The position numbers and the translations under genes are program-made. A stretch of 64,000 nucleotides of DNA, taken from positions 99,247,381-99,311,380 of the forward strand of contig JALJCS010000001.1 of NCBI GenBank assembly GCA_023055355.1, in the 5' to 3' direction. The stretch is from Agelaius tricolor (lineage: Eukaryota; Chordata; Aves; Passeriformes; Icteridae). Position 1 is the stretch's first letter, and each line of letters opens with the position of its first letter. The notes under the pieces are model-generated. The model saw only the letters and a list, made by a program, of their open reading frames with translations, did not search any database and was not told the DNA's origin. Shown here piece after piece: positions 34,401-47,099 of this stretch.

Positions 34401-37129
34401 TTGCCAATTTATCCAAGGCAGCTTAGCAGGGTTGGGTATGTGGGCGATGAGCAGCAGTATTACAAAGAATGGGTGAACTTTCTATTCTAAATGCCTGAAT
34501 ATTTAGCTATGAAAAAATACAAGAAAAATAACATGAATAAAAAAAATCCAAAGCACAAACAGAAAAAAAACTCCAACTCAATTCAAGTAAAACAAAACAA
34601 CAAAATCAAACCCAAAGGACTCTTAACTGTAAATTACTGTATCACAAATAACAGCATATAATATGCCAAAAATATACCACAGAAACTGGATGAGAAACCT
34701 GAAGCAAAGGATCTCTCAGCACATTTACAGGTAATGACCAGGTTACTTACATGCTCATCCTCATTATCATAATCTTTTAAATCAGTCAGGTTAATTCCAT
34801 TTCTGAGGCTTAACAATTTGGTAAGTAATCATGAGACTTTGTTTCAGAAAATAGATAAAGAAATAGATCATTGGCTTGCATAAGAAATTCTAGTTTCACA
34901 TCTGTATGGGAATATGTTTGTTTATTTATTTAAATACAGGAGCGAGTATGAGCTCACAGTTTCCATAATGGTCTTACTCTGCCTTAGTGGGAAAGCAATG
35001 AGGAGCATCCAGCAATCAAGGTCTCAAAAATGTAGCTAAAAAGAATTCCGATATCTTTAATTCTGAATGGGGGCAGTTAATCATATTTAAGTTAAAGATC
35101 CCACCATCCATGGTGGAAGAATTTTTGATGGAAGTTCTAAAATAAATTTCTTAAACTTTTTCTTTTTTTTTTTCCTGTATAACTTTCCAAACTCAGACTT
35201 TCAATGTGAAAGATTTCATTTATAGATAGCACATTTTTAGTAAAATTAAAGTTGTAGCAGTGCTGCTATTCCACACACTTTTCTCTCAGGAAGAAAAATG
35301 ACAAACCTCCTACACACAGGCACAGATAATTTTTTTTTCTTCAAATAATTTTACATCCTATCAAATCTAGCCCATTTTACATGTGTGTTTTTTCAGTAGT
35401 TTTGCAAGTATAGTTTTATAATAAGCCAAACATTCACGACATAAAGGCCATTTTATTCCTAATAAAGGTATGTATTTCAAAGGGGCAGGGTCCTGACTCC
35501 TCTCTACTCCTCATCAATTCTCCAGCTCAGGCTTCTCTCTGGAATTCAGTGACAGTACAGTCACAAAGGTAATGAGGTAGTCTCTTGAGGAAAGGATTTT
35601 CTCAGGACTCTAAGGTACTCCAGTTAGAGATAGTTTCCCCAAAATGCATTGCTTGAAGAGAATGATTCTTTGACTCTTCATTGCCCTGAGGCATTTACCA
35701 GGATAATGAGACAAGTCATTCATTTCCTAAGGCAAACTAGAGTTTGCTCACTGGCACTCTGTGGAGTGCCAGTGAACCGTGGATCTCTTGATGTTGTCCC
35801 AGGGAGCACTGACTGGGTACAGGATGGCAGATTTCCTCCTCGTTTCCAGCTTCTATATTGCACTAAAGACAGATAAAAATATATTAGATACTTCTCTAAC
35901 ATTATTTCCTCTTGTAAGCAATTGCTGCTGTTGCCACAGGAATCTTAAGGATTCTGAAGTGAGAAAAACAGTCCAACACATCATGTAGAGGTTAGTGAGA
36001 CAATCTCTCCATTACTGAGGGTTCTAATAACAATACAAAAAAGCAGCTTGCAAGTTTAGGCACAAAAACATAGCTAAAAATACAAGCATAGCAACAGCTT
36101 TCCATGTCTGTAATCTATTAATAAAGGAAAATGATCTAAGTGATGAGAGGTGTCATCATGCTGGTATTACTTGTCATGTGCTAGGATACAGAACTGGAAA
36201 TCCCCTGAGAAAGATCTCTCTCCAGTTTTGAATGAGTGTCAAAAAACCAGGTCACCAATTAATCATTGTTTGGAGATTTTTTAAATACATTTTGATTCAA
36301 TTTCTGAGAAAAAAATTCTGAAGCATGTTTGTGAAGGTGGTTTGGCTGTGATGACTTCTGGATTGAGATGATGCTTTCACCGCTGTCCATGTTGGAGAGA
36401 GCACGAAGTGCGGCACTTGCTTCAACATCCTCATAATACCTGAGGCTTTACGTTAAGATAATGATTATAATTAAATCTAATGCTTCACCTACCTACTAGG
36501 AGCGGACCAGCCTGTTTTCCACAGTGAACAATTGGAGAGGTTTTCTTTCTTCACATCTCCCTGGGCATCAATAAATATTTGCATTTGAAGACAGACAAGA
36601 CCCAGCGGGAAATATTCAGATCTCTTTGTTTTGGTACTCTGCTGGTGAAGTTTTCTTAGAGATTGGCAGGAAAGAGATTACTTAGACTAGAAAATGGAAA
36701 CAAAATAAGTTTGGAAAGGCTCTTGGTATTCTTGGCTTACTTGGCAAGAATTTTTAAGTGTTTTTTTCACTTTTCCTGGAAGGAATAAAAAAAAAAAAAA
36801 GGTGCTAAAAGAGTTTAACTCAAATTATAGACTTGTAATTAATAACACAAGAGTTTCTTTTGTTGATTTTTTCTCTTATTTTCATTTCTATTATGCCCAG
36901 TTGAATATAAACAATAATCCACATGTGTTCATATATATGACTGTGTCTTCACACAAGTCTTTTGACTCAGCAAAGAACCAATGGTTTCTTATTCTAACCT
37001 AGTAACCCATTTTGGTTTTGGCTGGTATAGAGATATTTTCCTTCACAGTAGCTAACTTGGGACTATTTTATGGATTTGTTCATTGCCAACAACATAGGCA
37101 TGTTTCAGGTAATTGCTGAGCAGCCCTTA
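31476..37129. other. AT-rich unique sequence with one strong hairpin
   Basis: No gene or transposon recognised over about 5.6 kb. It holds A-rich patches near 34540-34620, A14 at 36787-36800, and the perfect hairpin at 35748-35775. A 75-codon plus frame spanning that hairpin has no known domain. Confidence 0.5.
35748..35775. repeat. Perfect 12-bp hairpin with 4-nt loop
   Basis: TCACTGGCACTC (35748-35759) and GAGTGCCAGTGA (35764-35775) are exact reverse complements separated by TGTG. The stem is GC-balanced in an AT-rich setting. Pairing stops at both flanks, so the total stem is too short for a typical pre-miRNA. Confidence 0.95.
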
Positions 37130-37612
37130 GACAGGCTCAAGGTGTTTTCTACTCTTCACCCAACTCCACTGATGCCTTTTTCATCACAATACCTCCTGTA
37201 AGGGGGCTGGGCGCACAAGGAGTTGGGAGGTGACACTGCTGGGACAGCAGACCTCAACTGACCCAAGGGATATTCCACACCTTAGAGCATCATGCTCAGA
37301 ATATAGGTGGGAGGAAGAAGAAGAAAGCAGGGGGTGTTTTGTGTGATGGCATTTTTTTTACCAAATCACTGTTAGGTGATCCCTGCCTTCCTGGCGATGG
37401 CTGAACACCTGCCTGCCCATGGGAAACAGGGAATTAATTCCACGTTTGGCTTTGCTTGTGTGTGCCACTTTTGCTTTATTTTAACTGTCTTTTTGTGAAC
37501 ACAAGAGTTTTCTCACTTTTATCCCTCCTATTCTCCCCTCCAACTCACTGCCAGGCAATGAGCAAACAGCTATGCAGGGCTGAGCTGTCAGCTGGGGTTA
37601 ATAACAGCTCTC
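37130..37612 (+). mobile_element. ERV solo LTR or fragment, plus strand
   Basis: Matches a widespread avian ERV LTR. In order it shows CAATACCTCCTGTAAGGGGG (about 37187), GGGATATTCCACACC (about 37267), GCATCATGCTCAGAATATAGG (TATA region, about 37287), GGCGATGGCTGAACACCTGC (about 37393), TTTGGCTTTGCTTG (37445-37458), TTTTAACTGTC (about 37478), GAGTTTTCTCACTTTTATCC (about 37505) and an end near CAGCTGGGGTTAATAACAGC (about 37589). The polyadenylation signal (ATTAAA in related copies as I recall) is eroded. No primer-binding site or gag follows. It is the same family as the minus-strand piece at 12.7-12.9 kb. Confidence 0.82.
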
Positions 37613-38659
37613 TTAACTTCGTTTGCACAAACAGAAACAGACTGAGCAAAATTTTGAGCTTAGTCCAGTGAAGTGCAATCATGATAAAACTGAAAGCTTT
37701 AAATACAATTTAATAATATATAAATATGAAAACACTTGAGAATGTCAAAATCTCTAAACACTATCATGAAAATAAGCTTCTTAAGACACAACAAACCTGA
37801 TCAAAACTAAATAATTTTCTATGGAAAGAACTAAACTATCAAAACTAAACAATCAAATTACAGAAAATACATTTTGTTTCCAATACTCTCTAATGGGTTG
37901 TTTTTGTTTTGTTTTCTGTGAAGTGTACAGGGTTTTTTCTTCTTTGTTTTATTTTCAATGAAAGCTAAAATGTTATTTACAGATTTTTTGTCTATTTCCT
38001 CTTCTATAAATTTATTTTTACTGGCAGTGCTATAAATAATTTTTAAATAGCTATAGGTGAAAGGGCTTTTCTATGACTGCAAAACTTTTGCTTGTGCAGT
38101 CCTGAATATGCAGGTTTTTGAATGCCTTTGTCCTGTGTAAATGCTAGTTATTGTACTTAATAGATGCTCTCATCAGCTCTTAGGCAAAGACTACATATGC
38201 TCAAACTCTGGAACCTATTTAATCCTAAATTACTTGTTCACTTTGAATATAATTTGCACAGAGTTAAATGAGTAGTTTTTACATAGTGAAAATATGTTTA
38301 ATAATTAAATATGAAAACCCAAATTTAGCTTTGCTAGTATTTCATATTAATATGAAGTGTGCCCTTTTTCCCCCCCCATTTATTTGTAAGAATTTACGAT
38401 GTAAATGTAAATTTTAAATACGATGTCACTTTTCAGTAGCAGTTCTGAGTTAAGTACTAGAGTTGTATAAACCTTCCAGGACCATTCTCACAGGTAAATG
38501 AAATAGTCAAATACTTTTGTTTTGTTCATAGACACCTCTCAGGCAGAGATTCTCTATGACACATTCTTAGACAGAAGGAATTTATTTCAGATACTTTAAA
38601 AACTAATTTAATTGAAAACCAAAGAAACTAGCAAGTTACAGATTCTCTAGGTAGGAAAT
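37613..38659. other. AT-rich unique sequence, nothing recognised
   Basis: No gene or repeat recognised apart from a C9 run near 38371-38379. Confidence 0.5.
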
Positions 38660-39227
38660 TGGATAGCAATTTGTTGGCCACACTTTAGAGGGTGGTGTTG
38701 AATGTTTTTCACTAGACTGGCAGTCTATCAAAAAGGGTCTACCTCGAGAATTGAAGCTATCCTCACCACATGTACTGATATCTTAAAGCTGGGTGGTGAG
38801 GTGAACACCTCACTTAGACGATGGCTAGAAGGGAAAGCTATCTTACAGAAAGACCTAAATGGGCTGAGAGAACAGTATGAAGTATAACAAAGACAAGAGC
38901 GAAGTCCTGCACCTGAGGCAACATAACCAAAGATCAAATTACAGGTTAGGATCTGTGTAGCTGTGAAGCAGACTTGCTGAAAGGGAAAGAGGAGTCCTGG
39001 TAGACAAGTTGAACATGGGTTGGCATGTGGTGTTGCAGCTAAAATGGCAAATCAGTTCCTGGGCTGCACCTGCAAGGTTGTTACTCTCAGAGCTAGAAAT
39101 GTGATCATCCCAATCTCCTCAGTGCTAATCAGGCTACACCTGGGGTGTGGTGGCTATGTTTAGTCCCCACAGTTCAAGAAAGATACAGTCAGCTTCTCTG
39201 TTCACAAGGAGCTAAAAATGCAATAGT
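38660..39227 (+). mobile_element. CR1 LINE, plus strand, left part of an interrupted copy
   Basis: CR1 blocks in order: a region equivalent to the end of the reverse transcriptase at about 38790-38870, 'AAGTCCTGCACCTGAGGCAAC' (about 38901), 'AGGAGTCCTGGTAGACAAGTTGAACATGGG' (about 38990), 'TTCCTGGGCTGCACCTGCAAGG' (about 39055), and 'GGCTACACCTGGGGTGTGGTGGC' (about 39131). It stops near 39220, where a minus-strand LTR begins. The same CR1 resumes downstream of that LTR at about 39720. Confidence 0.88.
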
Positions 39228-39714
39228 TGGATGGTGGGTGCTGCTATTATCTGGTCCCAACAAACCTCTCCTGCAGAAAAGCAGGTTGAGTTAACATTCA
39301 GGAAACACAGTCAGATCCACAGACAACACTCACCACAGCTGCCTCAGTGAGAGAGGCAAAAGGTTCCTTTTGTGAGGTTTTATTTCAGCAAGGTATCTCA
39401 CATAGCAGCTGCAAGACAGCAGGCAACAGAGAGACATGTGGAGCAGGCAGCTTAAAAACGGGAAAGTGGGGGCGGAGCTAAGAGCAGGGCAAACGGGATT
39501 GGTCTCCAGAGGAAGGGGGGCGGTCCCCACAGGTATCCAACCAATGAGGGAACAGGGAAAGGAGAAACCATGGTAGGTGAGAAATACAGGGATCAGTGAG
39601 ACAAAGACCATGTGGGAGTCTTGTATTTTCCCATAGGAGGAATGACTCTATGGGTCTTTCCAGGGCAGTGGGCTTAGGATTTGGCTAAGGGGAGAGAGTT
39701 TAGGGGATGCTACA
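39228..39714 (-). mobile_element. Solo ERV LTR nested in a CR1 copy, minus strand
   Basis: Read on the minus strand it starts TGTAGCATCCCC (39714 leftward). It has GC-box-like sites (complement of GGGGGCGGAGC at 39468-39478, and a second near 39514-39522) and a CCAAT (complement of 39498-39502). The polyadenylation signal AATAAA is the complement of 39379-39384, and the element ends near 39228. CR1 sequence flanks it on both sides in the same orientation, so it inserted into CR1. The length of about 490 bp and the GC- and CCAAT-box promoter suggest a class I-like LTR; family not assigned. The left edge is uncertain and no clean target-site duplication was seen. Confidence 0.72.
39379..39384 (-). 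terminator. Polyadenylation signal of the nested LTR
   Basis: TTTATT on plus, AATAAA on minus, in 'TGCTGAAATAAAACCTC', placed about 150 bp before the LTR's 3' end. Confidence 0.6.
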
Positions 39715-40000
39715 ACGATCCACATGGGGAAGACAAGGGTTACAGGTAAAAATTGCACTGGGAAAGATTTCATATCTACAGAAAAAAATTTGTTTTACAC
39801 TGGGAACAATCACTCACTGGAGCAGCTTCTCTGAGGACGTAGTGTTGAAGCCATCATTGGAGGTTTTTAAGAGGTGAATGGACATGGTACTAGATAATCT
39901 CATCTAAGTTCCTGTTCCCACAGAGAGTTGAACCAGATCATCTTTTCAGGTGGCTTCCAACCTGGGGTGTTCTGTAATGCCATGAAAAAAACCAAATGAA
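39715..40000 (+). mobile_element. CR1 LINE, plus strand, right part of the interrupted copy
   Basis: Resumes CR1 homology at about 39720-39730: 'GGGGAAGACAAGGGTTACAGG' (about 39726), 'AAATTGCACTGGGAAAGATTTC' (about 39749), 'CACTGGAGCAGCTTCTCTGAGG' (about 39815), 'GAAGCCATCATTGGAGGTTTTT' (about 39847), 'GTTGAACCAGATCATCTTTTCAG' (about 39927), 'TGGCTTCCAACCTGGGGTGTTCTGTAATG' at the end. About 200-300 bp of standard CR1 is missing between this part and the left part, so a deletion accompanied or followed the LTR insertion. Confidence 0.88.
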
Positions 40001-40955
40001 ACTCCAGCTGTTCCAAAATTTCATCTAAAAATTTTAGAGGCTAAAATGTTTTTATATGAAACTTTGGCAAGGCTCTTTTTTTTCGCTGCTGCATTTTCTT
40101 CTGTTAAAAAGTAGCACAAAAGTTTTTTGAGGAAAGGAATTTTGAAGAAACAGGTTTTTCTGCTGCCACGTAGTCACTAAAGCTGTTAAGGTACTTAGCT
40201 TAGAATGGAAATTGAAATTTTATTGAAGCTGATGTATTTTACAGACGTAACAGTTTCAACAAGAATTGTAAACACGAAGATTTCTTAGGAAAACTGTCAA
40301 TACCCCAGTATTTCTCAAGAGAGTACAAAACAAGACTCCAAAGGCAACAGACCAAAATAAATTGAATTTAAATCACAATCTTTCCAGCCTGAAAATGGAT
40401 ATTCGTACAAAACAGATCCTCAAATGCATTTAATGTTTTTCTTGTTGTTCCAATGTAACAATATGTATTTTAAAACATAATTTTGTGAAATTACCTCAAG
40501 ATTGAACACTTGGTCTCTCAGGAGCTCTAATACTTTATTGAAACTGTCAACTTAGCACAGAATAGATAATATAAGACAAGAATTACCTGTTTTTAACACA
40601 GCTGTGACTTCCACTCTTACGAGGCTGTGTCATAGCCTGAGATTTCTTTTGTTAAGGGAGTAGAGGGGAGTTTGTTTCTGACTTGACTTTTGCTTAAAAT
40701 TAGCCAGTTAATATGTCCTCCTACACATAAGAAACATTTTTCAAACAAAAATTGCTGGTTTTGCCATTACCATTAAGAGATGTTATCTCATGTTAGCTAA
40801 ACCAAGGAATATGAGTCTTCTTCAGCTCACAACTTCTGTCCTAGTACTTCCACACCCAATGGGCTAGGAGATTGCAAAGAGGGACAACTGAAAATCTAAT
40901 ATGTATGTGACATCAGCTTTCAATTACTTCATTCAATGTGGCTAGAAATCTGTCA

Positions 40956-40958
<3 letters not shown>

Positions 40959-40987
<29 letters not shown>
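40959..40987. repeat. T29 homopolymer followed by GTTACAG
   Basis: Twenty-nine consecutive T, then GTTACAG. It is the longest homopolymer in the window and a good formal match to a pyrimidine tract plus splice-acceptor AG. Confidence 0.95.
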
Positions 40988-41350
40988 GTTACAGAAAACT
41001 GACATTTACTCATCATGTTGACACAAGACAATACTAATGTTAATTTTCTGTGCCTTTATGGACCTGCCTTGCATGACTCTGCTGCCTGTTCCAGCTTCAG
41101 CAAAGTGGAAACTTGTCACATCATCCAGGTTACCAAGAAATCATGACTTTACCAGTTTCAAAGGTAAAGCTCAGCAAAGTGGAGAGTCTTTGGCAACATG
41201 CCCACAGACTCAGTATCAATTCTGGGAGATTGGCGGGGCCAGTCATTTCCCATCCATGCTACAGAGCACAGAAGCAAAGTAATTTCTGCAACTGAACATT
41301 TCAGCAGGTGCAATGTAATACAGAAGTACAAGTTAGTATAGGGAATAGGT

Positions 41351-41371
41351 AAAAAAAAAAAAAAAAAAAAA
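41351..41371. repeat. A21 homopolymer
   Basis: Twenty-one consecutive A, 363 bp downstream of the T29 run. Could be a poly(A) tail of a retroposed sequence, but no parent is recognised. Confidence 0.95.
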
Positions 41372-43751
41372 GGAATCAAGGAAAAATGCAAGGTTCTTGC
41401 CCCTTCTCCTTAGTAGGAAAAAAAAGGGATGGGGGGAAAAGGGAAATTGGTATCATTTCTTAAATGTGCCTGTGTGATACCAAGAGGTTAAAGAAGAAAA
41501 GGAGACTATAAATATTTCTGGATTCAAAATCTATCTGAAGGGCACAGCCACTCACATATCATCACATTGGAATTTGAAGGATTTTAAATTAAATTATTAC
41601 TATTTTGTAACTTCATACGAATAATCTAAACACAAAGATTTTGTACATTATCTCACTAGTTAGGCAAGTGTAATTCACAAGTACAGAAACTGAACAAAGA
41701 GGCACCGTCTCTAAGCTTCCCTTTCTCCCTTAAAAACCATATCCCCAGTGGTTTACCAAAATGCCATGAAAAAAAGAGAGAACAGATTAGTTTAATGTAA
41801 AATTGATCTTTTTTCTAAAGATTTTTTTTCTGATTGGTGTTCAGACACCACAGATGGATTTTTTTATTCACGTATTCCCTGTGGATTATTTTATTCACTG
41901 CTTGCCATAAGAAGTGTGCTATGGATCTAAATATACCTGCCTTGATTATGCAATTTGTATAATCCAGGCAGTTTGATTCATCTCTCTGATGGTAAAACAT
42001 TGTAATGTATTTTAACTGATACCTAGGAAATAAGCATTCTTGGAAAAAATACAATACTCTTGAAGCTTTGAATTTCAGCTAAGGCTTTATCTAGTCAAAT
42101 AAAGCAATTAAACTTCAGTGAAGGGTTATAAAATCAAATGATGATGCCGTGGGTTTTAATGATATACTTTGCAGGTGGCATGAACAATATGCTCTGCATA
42201 GTTGATAGCCTGGATAGACCAAATGAAAGAAAAGAGAATGCTTTTAAGATAAAAATAAAATCACTGAAGAAAACTATAAATAGAGTTGTTCTAGGCTGGG
42301 AAAGTAAAGTATAAACATTAATTGTTCAGATAACTGTGCTCTTCATGGCAAGATCAGTTACATCCATCAGTCTTAGGGCAACAGGCTTTTCTGTTAAAAA
42401 GCTTACTTGATTTTTTCCAAGATAAAACTCATTTTAGTTCTGTATTTATTTTCCATATGTTAGTGATTCAGAATTATCAAAATTTATCCATTTGATATCC
42501 ATCTTAGGTCAACTATTCTCAAGCATTTTTCAAAAAGAGGGCCAGTGAGCAAGGTTTAGCAATATTCTGATAATATTCCTGTAATGAAAATTTCTGCATA
42601 ATGTTAAATTGTGTGATTAGGTATAGTACTTGGTGAGCAAAAATGATACAATTTTTACTCTTGTTCATTGCAGGATCAGTCTGTTGCTCAGGGAGCAGCT
42701 TGGGCAGTTGTTCTATTGCCTATTATTTATATGATGCAAAATTCCCTTGACTTGAAAAAGGAACTTGCATCATTGACTTCAATGGGATTTGACAACAGTG
42801 ATACACCAGAATGTTGCATATTCAAATAGGCCAGAGATAGAGCAATCTGTTTTGCTCTCAGCTGTGCAGTTACCGCATTATTGCTACACAGACTAGAGTT
42901 CACTTGTTTCCAAACAAAACATGTCCATATGAGCCAAAAGTGCATCCTTCTTTTAAAAACAAACAAGGACCTCTACCCTCAATTTTTCTTTAGGATCATG
43001 TACTAATTAGTAAATGATAAATCTGAGTAGTTTTGACATCAAGAAGAAATTTGATAGTTCCAAACCAGATGAAGATATAATCAACTGAAAACTATTGACA
43101 CTAGAGATTATTTTCACCAGATCAAATAGACATATTGTATACATAATTATTTTACACAATAATTATATGTGAATGTACGTATTTACATTAATCCAAAATA
43201 TTTTGTGCTGAAGGTATATGTTAATTAGGAAAGAACAGACACAGATGCATATTATGTGTTAAGATAGTCTTACTGGAGGGAGATGAAAATGAACTTGTTG
43301 AGTTTAATTTCTATCTACCTGCAGTTAAACAAATATAGAAAGATGGAGTCAATGATGAAAGTTATTATTGTATGTACACAATAAAATACAGTTCATTTCA
43401 CCTTTGTGACAAAACACAGGTCAGCAAAAAATCACAACTTGTTACAGACATCGACTGATGACAGCACCGTACAACACTGCACAACACCGCTCAGCGCTGC
43501 ACATGACAAACAGTTGAAGGACTTAATGTGTTGGCAGACTTACTGATGCAATGTTTTGTCTTCCTAAAATTTAAGAAAAGAAGGAAAAGTAATGAAAAAA
43601 CACTCAAAGTTAATTTTCTTTTTTAAAAAGCACTATCTACTTAGAACAAAGACAAATTTAGAGCATTTTGAATGCCCAGCACTTAGGTGCTACCTACCAC
43701 AGGTTTCTGACAAGAAACAGGCATTAAAAAATGGAGAATAATAAAAATTCT

Positions 43752-43808
43752 CAAAGAAAGAAGGAAAAAGAATGAAAGGAAGAAACAGGAAAGAAGGGAA
43801 AGAATGAG
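43752..43808. repeat. Polypurine tract (GAAA/GGAA-rich)
   Basis: About 55 bases that are almost all purine on plus (AAAGAAAGAAGGAAAAAGAA and similar), with one C and one T. Capable in principle of triplex formation. Confidence 0.85.
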
Positions 43809-45379
43809 TTCACTGATGCTTTGAAAAGGCACACTGAATAATAACTTCTCTACATGAAAAGTTTCTGAGCTCACTTTATTTCAGACTTGAATAGAAAGTC
43901 CAGAGAAAACATTAAATGAAGGGAGTCTTCCTCAATACACTATAAAAAGCAACTGCACTTTTAATTCTGCCCCATCTTTGCTGAACAACAGAACCCAGTT
44001 GACAAAGAATTCCTACAGAAACCTACTCGATTATGTATGATCTCTTGGAATGAAGTCACAAAAGCAGACTACATGTAGTATATCTTATCCATTCTCTTGT
44101 TAACTGACTCACTGTTTCACAGTGGGGAATAGCATTTTCTGCAACAAGTAAAACCATCTTTACTTCTTTTCTAATTGAAGTCACCTTGGCCTTCTATGGC
44201 AATTTTTTTTTCTTTTTTCTTTAAGAACCCATTGATGTTGCCTAATTTGTTTCATTTACTACTCTTATTTATTTGGTTAAAACAGAACACCTGAATATTC
44301 AGTCATGTGTTTAGTTTAGCTATCCCTTTCTCTTTTCATCATTTACAATGTCATTATGATGTTCACCTCCTATATTTCCCCTTCTTCTGCTCTTTTTCCT
44401 CATTCTTTGCAGTTATATGTTTTTTCTTTAAGCAGTATATTTAAGAAGTGATAATTCCATATCAAAAAGTGCTCCCTTCTCTTATATTGCTATCAGAACA
44501 TTAGCAATGCTCCTCACTCTGAAGTTATTAATAAAACTTAAAAACAGATTTTAAAAGTCTCCAATAGCAAAATAAGAGAATATATTTTTAGAAGCACCTG
44601 ATTTTAAAGGAATAAAGCCACTAAAAAAGCTTAAATGTGACTGATTCATTTAAATTTAAGAAGCTAACAGATAATGCATGATTAAACTGCATAAAGAAAG
44701 TCACTCAATTATATTATTATCAATTTCCCTCAAAGGAAAACTTTGAAGTCATGTCCTGCTTAAAATTCATAAAACCCGTAAGTCTTCCAAACTATGAAAC
44801 ATTGTGCAGCCTGATACAAGTTAAACTAATGATCAGTTCTAAAAGAAGCCAGCAACTGATACAGAAAAAGATGGCAATCTATCTGACTTTCTGTTATGAT
44901 AATAATAAATTCTCTACAAGAGTTTGGGCAGAGAAATTGGAAAATAAACACGTACAATTGTAAAGTCCCTGTTTCTATACAATATTATATTTGTAGAAAT
45001 TTTAAGTTTCCTTATTCTTAACCAATATTTTAAATATTTTGCCTTTTTCATTGACTGTTAGATGGGTGTCATGTCTCAATTACAGAAACAAGATTAGTTT
45101 CATATATCCAAGAGGAAAAAGGCTTATAGTTACCACATAAATATATCCATACATATGTTGTTATATACTTCACTGAATACATATATACATGTAGAGAGAG
45201 AGACAGAGCATTCTGTGACTGTAGCAAGTTTCCTGAAGTAGGAACTTATAAGACAAATATAAAAAGCTGTCAACCCAACTTTCAAGGAAGTTGCATGTTT
45301 CTAATTTGAAGGAATCTTCAGAAATCACAATATCATCACATATATGATCTGATAGCAATATTTGGCCTGAATAGAAAAT

Positions 45380-45436
45380 AACAGCAATAGTAGTGGTAAT
45401 AATAATGGTAATGATGATGATGATAACAATAGTGGT
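45380..45436. repeat. Imperfect TAA/TGA trinucleotide repeat
   Basis: Compound trinucleotide array: AATAATAATGG, then AATGATGATGATGATAACAA. Interrupted, so probably not highly mutable. Confidence 0.85.
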
Positions 45437-47099
45437 TTGTACCCTGACATGGTCATTGTGGTTTCATGTATATTCAGGTTTCAGGCTTTTTTGTGTAAAC
45501 ACTGGCATAGCCATTTTAAAAGTACTATTTCTCAAGAAGAAAACATGAACGAAAACAGATGAACACTGGTTCATTTCACGTAAATAAGAACAGTGGCTAT
45601 CATAATATATTCTGTGTAGAAGAAAAACATGACTGACTTGATTGGATGCACAGCTCACACAAAAAACACCCATATCTGGCCTCTTTGGAAAGCAGTTATA
45701 TTTGAGTACATAGTGGAGGAGAAATAAAGTGTTTTTTAAGTGGCATAGGAAAAATCTAATACCAAAAATAAAATATACAATGAAAGCTTGGTTATCACTG
45801 GATCTACCATTTATCAAGGGAGTTTTTATTTTTCTATTAAATATTTTCTACATATTTCCAAATATTTTTATCACTGAATAAGCCCTTGGAGATCATATAA
45901 AAAATCTCTAATCTAGATTCAGAAATTAATTAAAATTTAGCATTGCAATACCTAACAGTAATGCCCAATGTCATAGGATATCAGAACACCTGTTAACATT
46001 TTGCATCCCTGCAGAATGAGAGGGAACACAGCTGAGTAAAGCACTCATAAAAGGTATTGTATAGACAAAGGAAGATCAGGAAAGATCAAAAATGGGAGTT
46101 ATGCTTTATAGGAACTGGTGAAGTAATTTTGGAACAAAAGAAGCCACTGTCTCTATGGAGATTTACTGCCATCATCTCTGAATTAGTCCTAGAAGTCATA
46201 TCAGCCTTCTGTCTCACAATTCCCCTTATGTGATCAATGTGAATGTATCCTCTAAAAAAATCAGGAATATTAAAGAAAAAGTTCATCAACATTCTCAAAT
46301 TTCAGCACATGGTAAAAAGATGATAAGAAAGGCTCCTCTCTGGTAACTGAAGCTTTCAAGGTTAAATGTTAGACATCCTGAAACGCACTAAGAAACAGAT
46401 AAAAAAATGTACTGCATTCATAGGCAGTGACAGTTTTTTGTTTGTACTAACAACAGAAGGTAACAATGGCAGATTCTTTGCACATATGAAGATTGGGAGC
46501 TTTATTTTTTCCCATCACCCAGTTACCAGTAATAGTGCAATAATGTGTTTGGCCTTTTGATCAAATGTTTCAACCCTGAGACACTGCAAACATAGGAATC
46601 CCAGTATGAGTGGTCTAACTATTTTGTAATATTGTAATTATTCCAGAGCTGTGTTTTTTTTAAGAAATCATACCTTTTTTCTCCCTGTTATTTGTTAAAT
46701 GACTAAACTACTCCTGGGAAATTAAATAACTGTTCCTTTCAAGTTGGTCCGTTGAGACACCCAACATAGAATTTGCTAAATGCTACAACTTATCACTTCT
46801 AAGTCAAAACATGGGAAATATACTAACAATAAAAATGAATTTTAAAAGATAACAAAATAGAAAGCTTAATGTCAGTGAATGCTCTAGTTACCATGGAAAC
46901 ATGTGGAACACCAGCTTTGACAACAGGGTTCCTTTTTTTTTATTATTATTATTAGTCAGGCCACAAGACATGAAATCTCTGTTTGACATCCCCACCCAGC
47001 TCTTCTGACATCTGCATAAGGGAAGAGAATTTAAAACACTTGTTTAGAACAGCACCAGTTGCCTTCACACTAACCTTCAGTCTCCAACTTAACCTGTTT

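Larger units (their letters stand above)
40001..47099. other. AT-rich unique sequence with homopolymers and microsatellites
   Basis: No gene recognised over about 7 kb. It holds T29 (40959-40987), A21 (41351-41371), a polypurine tract (about 43752-43808), a TAA/TGA-rich microsatellite (about 45380-45436) and a TTA run near 46930-46952. Confidence 0.5.
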
